A DNA stretch of 64,000 nt from positions 20,218 through 84,217 of the forward strand of contig JADJUV010000016.1 of NCBI GenBank assembly GCA_016716885.1, written 5' to 3'. Below are positions 26,264 through 32,789 of the stretch, one piece after another. The notes beneath the pieces are model-generated. The model had not been told where the DNA came from and did no database searches. It worked only from the letters and a program-made list of their open reading frames with translations. Within the stretch, counting starts at the first letter, position 1, and every line of letters starts with the position of its first letter. The translations under genes were made by a program, and so were the position numbers. The DNA is from Candidatus Trichofilum aggregatum (lineage in GTDB: Bacteria; Chloroflexota; Anaerolineae; Promineifilales; Promineifilaceae).

Positions 26264-27010
26264 TTATTCGATAGCGGCGCGGATCGCGGCCGCAAAGCCG
26301 TAAAACGCGCTTGTCCCTTCCATGGCTAAAGTACGCGGCCGCGGCAACTCAATCGGTATATCAGCCATGATCGTGCCTGGTTGCCCATTCAACACCAATA
26401 CCCGATCCGCCAGCAAAACCGCTTCCGGGATACTGTGGGTCACCATACAGACCGTGACCGGCAAAATCTGCCAGATACGTAAAAGCTCCTGCCCCATCTT
26501 TTCCCGTGTCAGGGCATCCAGTGCCCCAAACGGTTCATCCAGCAAAAGCAGTGCTGGTTCGTGAACCAGCGCCCGGGCTAAAGCCACCCGCTGAGCCATA
26601 CCCCCAGAAAGTTGGGCTGGGTAATGCCGAGCAAAACCCGTCAACCCTACGATATCTAACAAGGCCATAACTTGTGCGTAGGTTGCCTTGGAGCTTTGTC
26701 CTTGAATCTCCAGGGGCAAACGCACGTTGTCATAGACCGTGCGCCAGGGCAGCAGATTGTCCTTCTGAAAAACCAGCCCAATCCGCTCAACCGATTGCCT
26801 CGGCGGTTGTCCTTTCAAATAAACCTGACCACCATCAGGGTGGAGCAACCCGGCCATCAAACGCAAGAGGGTTGATTTGCCCACACCGGAACGGCCTACC
26901 AGAGCGACGAACTCACCCGGCTGAATGGTTAACGAGACATCAGCCACAACGGCGAAGCCGTTGCCAAAGGTGTGTGTAACTTGAGCTAATTCGACAAACG
27001 GCGTTGGCAT
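26264..27010 (-). CDS. ABC transporter ATP-binding protein (NitT/TauT type; riboflavin uptake)
   Basis: Nucleotide-binding subunit energising the importer encoded by the next two genes upstream. Walker A is GRSGVGKSTLL, the signature LSGGMAQRVALARAL, Walker B LLLLDEPFGALD, and the switch His is in VTHSIPEA. The length, about 248 residues, is normal. The start at 27010 gives a 10-base gap to the binding-protein gene; in-frame ATG 27034 and TTG 27043 would overlap it. The family alone suggests nitrate, sulfonate, taurine or thiamine-precursor uptake. The FMN riboswitch ahead of the operon points to riboflavin. Confidence 0.9.
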   Translation of the reverse strand: MPTPFVELAQVTHTFGNGFAVVADVSLTIQPGEFVALVGRSGVGKSTLLRLMAGLLHPDGGQVYLKGQPPRQSVERIGLVFQKDNLLPWRTVYDNVRLPLEIQGQSSKATYAQVMALLDIVGLTGFARHYPAQLSGGMAQRVALARALVHEPALLLLDEPFGALDALTREKMGQELLRIWQILPVTVCMVTHSIPEAVLLADRVLVLNGQPGTIMADIPIELPRPRTLAMEGTSAFYGFAAAIRAAIE

Positions 27011-27020
27011 GGCTGTTCTG

Positions 27021-28040
27021 TTATGGCTGCGCATTTTGAACAAATTGGTTGGTGTAGGCCATCTCCAAATTTGTTACCGGTGCATCTAACAGGCCCATGC
27101 CTAGTAAAATCTCATGCGTTTTTGTCCAGGAAGCGGGGTCTGTTAGCCCCAGGTTGGGCGCCTGCCACATCGCCAGCGAAGCCTCTAACACGGGGCGACG
27201 GCTATCATCCAGTCCCTCAACATATTTTTTGCTTATCTCATAGGCGGCATCTGGGTTTTCCAGTGTGTCGCTCAAGCCCCGTAAGAGGGCAGTTACAAAT
27301 GCCTGTACCAGAGCGGGGTTTTCAGACATGGTTTTTTCATTGGTGATGATGCCGTTGGCGACCATATCAATGTAGTCGGACACATAGAGAACCTGGATAT
27401 CTTCACCCCGTCCGGTTAGTTGGACAGGCTCGTTGTTGGCATAACCAACAACAGCTTCAACTTGATCGGTTAATAGGGCTTCGACCTGGGTAAAGCCAAT
27501 ATCACTCGTATTAACATCTTCGAGGGTCATATTGTTGGCCTCAAGAAAACCGACGTAACCCACGTAGCTGGCGCCAAAGAAACCAGCTAACCCTACGCTG
27601 CGGCCGCGTAGCTGTTCCGGGCTGGTAATATTGGCCTCAGTTTTGCTGATGATGGCAATGGGGAACTTTTGGAACCACTCAAATACATAGACGACGGGTA
27701 ACCCCTGTGCCCGCGCCAAAATTACCTGTTCCCCACTTACCACGGCAAAGGGTAATTCGCCCGCCCCCACCAGAGCAATGCCGTCAGTTTCAAAGCTATA
27801 GTCAAACTCTATCTCTATGCCGGCTTCAGCAAAGTACCCTTTTTCTATAGCGACATAAAAGGGGGCATATTGCGGATCAGCAATATAGCCCATAGGCAGG
27901 CGAATGGTTTGTGGTGTCGCGGCCGCGGCACTATTATCCCCTTCCTCTGGCTCATTGACCGGTTCATTGCCGGTTCCCCCACAGGCTACTAGCAGCATAA
28001 CAACTGCTATCAAAAGTAACTTAATCAGTTTACGCCTCAT
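27021..28040 (-). CDS. ribY: ABC substrate-binding lipoprotein, RibY-like (NMT1/THI5 fold)
   Basis: Exported binding protein of 339 residues. The signal peptide and lipobox MRRKLIKLLLIAVVMLLVAC are followed by a Glu-rich linker. The NMT1/THI5-like periplasmic fold follows, with MGYIADPQYAPFYVAIEKGYF and ELPFAVVSGEQVILARAQGL. It would bind the vitamin outside and hand it to RibX. AAGGAG precedes the ATG at 28040; a longer frame to 28085 lacks a signal. RibY of Chloroflexus belongs to this family and is FMN-riboswitch controlled, which is the reason for preferring riboflavin over thiamine precursor (ThiY). Confidence 0.88.
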   Translation of the reverse strand: MRRKLIKLLLIAVVMLLVACGGTGNEPVNEPEEGDNSAAAATPQTIRLPMGYIADPQYAPFYVAIEKGYFAEAGIEIEFDYSFETDGIALVGAGELPFAVVSGEQVILARAQGLPVVYVFEWFQKFPIAIISKTEANITSPEQLRGRSVGLAGFFGASYVGYVGFLEANNMTLEDVNTSDIGFTQVEALLTDQVEAVVGYANNEPVQLTGRGEDIQVLYVSDYIDMVANGIITNEKTMSENPALVQAFVTALLRGLSDTLENPDAAYEISKKYVEGLDDSRRPVLEASLAMWQAPNLGLTDPASWTKTHEILLGMGLLDAPVTNLEMAYTNQFVQNAQP

Positions 28041-28253
28041 TTGTTTTACTCCTTCTATTAGATTAGACCTTATCGGAATTAGCATTATGTCACGTTAAAG
28101 TGCACAGGACACCGATTTTCTCTCGGCGAGTTGGCGTTCTTGGCGGCCAATTTCTTATTACCGATAAACTCCAGATGTTGAGACTAAGGAAAAAAGCTGA
28201 GTCCAGTGATACCTTGTGCGCTAAGTGAGCATCTAAAAATAACTTCCTGGTTT

Positions 28254-28287
28254 AGACCTGACAGGTTTCCGAAAACCTGTCAGGTCT
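28254..28287. repeat. Palindromic repeat between ribX and ribY
   Basis: AGACCTGACAGGTTT (28254-28268) and AAACCTGTCAGGTCT (28273-28287) are perfect 15-base arms with a four-base loop. I recall similar palindromes dispersed in other environmental genomes. It could attenuate transcription or protect RNA ends within the operon. The remaining bases between the two genes (28041-28313) hold nothing else. Confidence 0.75.
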
Positions 28288-28313
28288 GGGTGGAACTTAT
28301 TTTTGGACGATTA

Positions 28314-29099
28314 CTAACTATTAGGGGTAGCCGCTGCTTGCCAACGCAAAAGGCGCCGCTCCAATAGACTCACCCCTCCATAAAGCCCCAGAGCCATCGC
28401 CCCCAGCATCACAATGACCACAAATACCAGGTCGGTTTTGAACTGATAACGTGCGGTAATGAGCAGAAACCCCAACCCCTCACTCTTGGGCTGAACAAAC
28501 TCTCCTACTAAAGCCCCAATGACAGACAAAGTAGCACCGACCTTCAGTCCTGCCAGCAAAATCGGCAAAGCCGCTGGCAACTCTAGCTTGCGGAAAATCT
28601 GCCAGCGGGTCGCGCGCAGGGATCGAAAAAGTTCATATTGCTCAGCCGGCACCGAGCGCAACCCCACAATGACGTTAATGAGAATAGGGAAAAACACCAC
28701 AATCACCGCCACCAACACCCGGCTCCAGTAAGTTGAGCGCACCCATATGGTCAATAACGGAGCTATGGCAATGATGGGAATGGCCTGGGAAGCAATGAGA
28801 TAAGGGGAAATGAGACGGGCCGCCAAGGGGGATTTGCTTAGCAAATATCCCAATGGGGTGGCAATAGCAATGCCAATAAACAACCCTGGTAATACTTCGC
28901 TCAGGGTAATCCAGGTATGTTTCGGTAAGCGGCCATCGGCCCAAACCAGGGCAAACTGCCGCGCTACATCCAGGGGGCCAGGCAGAATGAAACGATCATA
29001 TTCACCCCAAACAACCCCCAAGTGCCAAGCGAACAAGAGTAAGACAAAAGAAGTTAAAAAGGTCAACCAGGGTGGTTGCCGACGCAAGTGTATCAACAC
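28314..29099 (-). CDS. ribX: ABC transporter permease, RibX-like
   Basis: Inner-membrane permease of 261 residues with about six helices. The binding-protein-dependent transport motif is at about residues 140-200 (RSVPAEQYELFRSLRATRW, KLELPAALPILLAGLK). The N-terminus WLTFLTSFVLLLFAWHLGV is a first membrane helix. It is the first gene behind the FMN riboswitch, followed by ribY and the ATPase. The best call is a riboflavin importer permease; ThiX-like thiamine-precursor uptake is the alternative. The leader between riboswitch and start is long, about 280 bases. Confidence 0.9.
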   Translation of the reverse strand: MLIHLRRQPPWLTFLTSFVLLLFAWHLGVVWGEYDRFILPGPLDVARQFALVWADGRLPKHTWITLSEVLPGLFIGIAIATPLGYLLSKSPLAARLISPYLIASQAIPIIAIAPLLTIWVRSTYWSRVLVAVIVVFFPILINVIVGLRSVPAEQYELFRSLRATRWQIFRKLELPAALPILLAGLKVGATLSVIGALVGEFVQPKSEGLGFLLITARYQFKTDLVFVVIVMLGAMALGLYGGVSLLERRLLRWQAAATPNS

Positions 29100-29381
29100 A
29101 GCGTGTCACCTCATGACATGAAACTCGACGGCGGCAAATCTTTCATCTACCTGTGGTATATGTGAAAATGCTCATGCCGAATATGAAATTATGACCAACG
29201 GGTAGGGGAAAGAGGGAAGCCTGAACAGCCATTTCGCCAGGAAATGCCGCGGCCGCGAGCCTTTTTGGCGCTAAACCACACCCAACCAGGCGTGCGGCCG
29301 CGGCCAAAAAGGTCGCATTCATCCATCTGACCCATTTCAACCAATCTCAAAAAGACCAGTCCATACGCCGGGTCAAATGAT

Positions 29382-29526
29382 AAACCTTCTTTCATCCAGA
29401 CTATAACTGTCGGCTCTGGCCTTACACCAGATCTGCCCAAAAATCGTGGCCGATTCTCAGGCTCGCGGGCTTGGTTTGCGCCACCTTACCGCCGATCGGG
29501 AATTACGCCCTGCCCCGAAGGTTGGT
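29382..29526 (-). promoter_or_regulatory. FMN riboswitch (RFN element)
   Basis: Read on the - strand, the conserved RFN blocks occur in order: ACCTTCGGGGCAGGGCG, ATTCCCGATCGGCGGTAA, AAGCCCGCGAGCCTGAG, GCAGATCTGGTGTAAG, GCCGACAGTTATAGTCTGG and ATGAAAGAAGGT. The outer CCTTC/GAAGG closes the junction. It binds FMN and should shut off ribX, ribY and the ATPase when flavin is plentiful. Downstream, CCTTTTTGGC and GCCAAAAAGG (about 29260-29316) can form a hairpin with a GCGGCCGC copy in its loop side, a candidate expression platform. Confidence 0.95.
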
Positions 29527-29738
29527 TCTTGACCCATCAACAACGGGTTGAACCTTATGTGATTGTACAAACAAACTCATTATAACAAGCGAACCGTCAA
29601 AGAGAAAAATGGCCTGATTCAAATTAATCTCACAAACTAAAGGCTGATTCGCCCCATCGCCCACGAAAGATCAACCGTATTTCTCGAGATTACCAACCAA
29701 AGCCCAAAACGAAAGGTGTCAGGCATCGTGTGATCTGA

Positions 29739-29772
29739 TATGATCCTTTTGTTAAGTTAAGTTGTATACAAC
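29739..29772 (+). promoter_or_regulatory. Possible promoter and 12-base palindrome before the NYN gene
   Basis: TATGAT at 29739 resembles a -10 box, and GTTGTATACAAC at 29761-29772 is a perfect palindrome that may be an operator. The region 29527-29738 contains no gene. Confidence 0.35.
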
Positions 29773-29831
29773 CTGTCTCAACAACAAACAATTCAACTCA
29801 AACTATTGTGGGCCATAAGGAGACACTTTTT

Positions 29832-30809
29832 ATGAATGAATCAAAAACAAATTTGCGCGTGGGGGTTTATATTGATGTGGCTAATCTGGCAAGAAACGGT
29901 GGGTACGGCATGCGTTATGACGTTTTGCGCGACTTCGCCTGTCGGGGAAGCGCCGAAGCCATCCGACTAAATGCCTATGTTGGTTACGACATCGAACGGG
30001 CCGAACGAGACTCCTACTATCGTCATGCTCAAGATGGCTTCTTTTCTTTGTTACGCGATTTCGGTTACAAAGTCATCGCCAAAAATGTCAAATGGTACAC
30101 CGATGAAAACGGCAATCGCTTCGGTAAAGCCAACGCTGATTTAGACCTGGCCGTAGATGCCTTGTTACAATCAGAAAATCTAGATCGTGTCTTATTGGCT
30201 ACCGGCGATGGTGACTTTGTTCAGGTCGTACGGGCTTTGCAGAACAGAGGCTGTCGGGTTGAAGTCGTCGCGTTTGAAAACGTATCCACCGACCTACGCC
30301 AAGAAGCCGATATGTTTATGTCTGGTTACCTCATCCCCAACTTGCTACCTACCAGTGGCACACGCGGCGGCCCGGCCTGGGGAGAATACGGCTCCAGGGT
30401 ACGTGGCGTTTGTTACAGCCACAATGCCGAAAAGGGTTATGGCTTCATGCGTGTTCTTAAAACGCTAAGCCCCGGTTTAGGCAAAATTGACTCCCGCCAA
30501 CCAGATTCCCCCTATATTAGTGTGTTTTTCCACAATTCGCGTTTGCCGGATCATGTGGACGTAGACGAATTACCGAGCCGGAATTATGTGTTTGAATTTG
30601 AACTGGCGGCTCCGGAAGGACGGGAAAATGGGTATCAGTCCAATTATATTCAACTGGTTAGCCCTCGCCCCTGGCGTCCTCCTGGTACAACCACGATCAT
30701 TGAAAAACAAGACCGACCCCCAGAATCGCTAGCTGATCGTCATGAGCGACTAATGATGGAACAACGTATCATTGAACATCTTGATGAAGAAGATGATGAC
30801 ATGATGTAG
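29832..30809 (+). CDS. NYN-domain (LabA/DUF88-like) protein with cold-shock-like C-terminus
   Basis: A 325-residue protein. The N-terminal NYN domain (about 8-175) is a PIN-like nuclease fold with the acidic residues in VGVYIDVANLARNG, NADLDLAVDALL and LLATGDGDFVQVV. The second part (about 195-285) reads GVCYSHNAEKGYGFMRV and later VFFHNSRLP, which resembles a nucleic-acid-binding cold-shock barrel. The combination suggests RNA binding and cleavage. The tail is charged (HLDEEDDDMM). AAGGAG precedes the ATG at 29832. It is monocistronic with a strong terminator. Confidence 0.9.
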   Translation: MNESKTNLRVGVYIDVANLARNGGYGMRYDVLRDFACRGSAEAIRLNAYVGYDIERAERDSYYRHAQDGFFSLLRDFGYKVIAKNVKWYTDENGNRFGKANADLDLAVDALLQSENLDRVLLATGDGDFVQVVRALQNRGCRVEVVAFENVSTDLRQEADMFMSGYLIPNLLPTSGTRGGPAWGEYGSRVRGVCYSHNAEKGYGFMRVLKTLSPGLGKIDSRQPDSPYISVFFHNSRLPDHVDVDELPSRNYVFEFELAAPEGRENGYQSNYIQLVSPRPWRPPGTTTIIEKQDRPPESLADRHERLMMEQRIIEHLDEEDDDMM

Positions 30810-30812
30810 CAT

Positions 30813-30846
30813 AAAAAAAGCCCCTCATTACAGAGGGGCTTTTTTT
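30813..30846. terminator. Bidirectional Rho-independent terminator
   Basis: AAAAAAAGCCCCTC (30813-30826) and GAGGGGCTTTTTTT (30833-30846) are perfect 14-base arms around ATTACA. It separates the convergent NYN and sigma-factor genes. Confidence 0.95.
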
Positions 30847-30888
30847 TATCACTATTCCGGAGTCAAGGTTTTGACTGGAAACCGATAT

Positions 30889-32178
30889 TTAGTTCAGATA
30901 TTGGCGCAAATGACCGGCAAAGTTGGGGTGACGCAATTTGCGTAAGGCTTCTTTCTCTAGCTGGCGAATGCGTTCACGAGAAAGACCAAACATCTCACCC
31001 ACTTCTTTGAGCGTGCGAGATTCTCCATCCTGTAAACCATAACGCAGACGTAAAATACGAGCCTCACGGGGGGTTAGCTGGTCCAATATTTCACCAATTT
31101 CTTCGGTGAGCATATTGTAAGCGACCGTTTCTGCCGGTGGCGGCGCTTCCACATCTTCAATGAAATCGCCTAATTCCGCATCTGACTCATCACCAACAGG
31201 CCGTTCCAGGTGAACGGGTTGGCGGCTGGTGCGGAGCATCCAACGCACACGGTCGGCGGGCAAATCCATATGAACGGCGATTTCTTCAGCAGTGGGCTGG
31301 CGACCATATTCCTGTTCCAGTTCTTGAGCCACCTGATACAGTTTGCTAATGCGGCCGCCCAAATGGGCCGGAATACGAATGGTACGGCCATGATTGGCCA
31401 ACGCACGGGTAACGGCCTGGCGAATCCACCAGGTGGCGTAGGTGCTAAACCGGTTGCCCCGGCGGTAGTCATATTTTTCTACCGCTTTCATAAGCCCGAC
31501 GTTACCTTCTTGAATGAGATCAAGGAACTGAAGACCGCGGCCGCGATATTTCTTGGCAATACTCACAACCAAACGGGTGTTGGCCCGAATCAAATGAGCG
31601 CGAGCAGCATCTCCCCGGTCTTTCATTCGATAGAATTCTTGCCATTCTTCATCAGAAAGTCCACCTCTATCCATCTGCATCGTGGCGGCCCGACCCGCCT
31701 CAATTGCCTTTGCCAGTTGAACTTCCTCATCTGCTGACAAGAGCGGTTGTTGCCCCATTTCCCGAAAGTACAGCCCTACAGAATCGTCAATCGGTACGGT
31801 GCTGAGATCAAAAAGAGGGGCGGCATGGGGATCCTTGCTGTTGCGGCGGTGTTTGTTACCCCGATAAGTAGCCAGTTCCTGTTCTAACTCTAATTCTAGT
31901 TCCAGGTCTAACTCTAGTTCTAGGTCTTCTTCATCTATAACATCTTCCAGCGGACCACTTAAATCCAGATGGTCAAGGTCAATATCGTCTTCACTCTCAT
32001 AAACATGCACGCCGGCTGATTGAGCTTCTTCTAGAAGAGCATCCAGTGACTGTAAATTGTTTTCGACTTCCGGGAAGGCACCTAGGATATGGTCGTAAGT
32101 GATATAGCCTCTTTGTTTAGCTTCGGCTAAAAGCGTGTTAAATATATCCATCTGTTCAGGTGGCACGATGGTATTCAT
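30889..32178 (-). CDS. sigA: RNA polymerase primary-type sigma-70 factor (RpoD/SigA)
   Basis: A 429-residue group 1/2 sigma factor directing promoter recognition. Region 1.1-like sequence is at the N-terminus (LAEAKQRGYITYDHILGAF). An unusual acidic run made only of Glu, Leu and Asp (ELELDLELELELEQEL, about residues 86-102) follows. Region 1.2 starts at DSVGLYFREMGQQPLL, region 2 has FLDLIQEGNVGLMKAVEKYD and FSTYATWWIRQAVTRA, and region 4.2 has FGLSRERIRQLEKEALRKL. Promoters and a control region must lie in 32179-32440, where TTGCACTC and AT-rich stretches occur. Whether it is the housekeeping factor or a paralogue cannot be told from one window. Confidence 0.94.
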   Translation of the reverse strand: MNTIVPPEQMDIFNTLLAEAKQRGYITYDHILGAFPEVENNLQSLDALLEEAQSAGVHVYESEDDIDLDHLDLSGPLEDVIDEEDLELELDLELELELEQELATYRGNKHRRNSKDPHAAPLFDLSTVPIDDSVGLYFREMGQQPLLSADEEVQLAKAIEAGRAATMQMDRGGLSDEEWQEFYRMKDRGDAARAHLIRANTRLVVSIAKKYRGRGLQFLDLIQEGNVGLMKAVEKYDYRRGNRFSTYATWWIRQAVTRALANHGRTIRIPAHLGGRISKLYQVAQELEQEYGRQPTAEEIAVHMDLPADRVRWMLRTSRQPVHLERPVGDESDAELGDFIEDVEAPPPAETVAYNMLTEEIGEILDQLTPREARILRLRYGLQDGESRTLKEVGEMFGLSRERIRQLEKEALRKLRHPNFAGHLRQYLN

Positions 32179-32439
32179 AATAGGTTCTGTTGCTCCTCTT
32201 CAAGTAAATTCCACGTGATGTTTGAGGCGGCTCCGCACCAAATAAAAAAACTGTAAACTACTTTACACATGGAGTGCATTTCAGAGTACAGTTTTCGTGT
32301 CACGCGGGAGCAGTCTAGCATATTTCAAATGTCAAAGTCAAGGGGCTGGTTAACATTCTGTTAAACCAACGTCTAATCATACGCAATAATTTGCACTCAG
32401 GTCAAGCGATTCTCATAGTTGCCAGAGCGATTGCATACT

Positions 32440-32695
32440 CGGGTTTTCCCCTACCCCCAGCCCTGCATCCAGGGGCGGGAACTTTCTAAAGTGCCGGTTT
32501 TTGAACGTGCTGGCACGCTCGAAAACCGGCACTAGTACAGCTTTACACAAGTCCTTCGCGGGTTTAGTCGGAAGACCCATCCCCCCTTCCCTAGGAGCGG
32601 GGTTAGGAGTGGGGGGTTCCGGCGACAAACGAACGGTCAGACTTGTCCTAAAAACATACGTCCACCTTTCGTAAAACTGTACTGGGGCATTTTCC
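32440..32695. repeat. Composite intergenic repeat, second copy
   Basis: It contains a hairpin with arms GTGCCGGTTTT (32491-32501) and AAAACCGGCAC (32522-32532) and an inner palindrome CGTGCTGGCACG. TAGTACAGCTTTACAC, TTAGTCGGAAGACCC, GGGGTTAGGAGTGGGG, AGACTTGTCCTAAAA and CACCTTTCGTAAAA then follow. The same ordered blocks occur at 22071-22340. The rest of 32179-32789 has no gene. Confidence 0.75.
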
Positions 32696-32789
32696 CCTTC
32701 CAGCCCCAGGCAACCGGGGAAAACCGTGGATTGGTTGTGGCGATGCCGAACTTGCCGGGTGGGTTGGGGTTTGTTACGCTTGCTGGTGC

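Noticed and set aside
26264..29099. Thiamine-precursor importer (ThiXYZ)
   Set aside because: The protein families fit, but the leader is an FMN riboswitch and no TPP riboswitch motif was found, so riboflavin is preferred.
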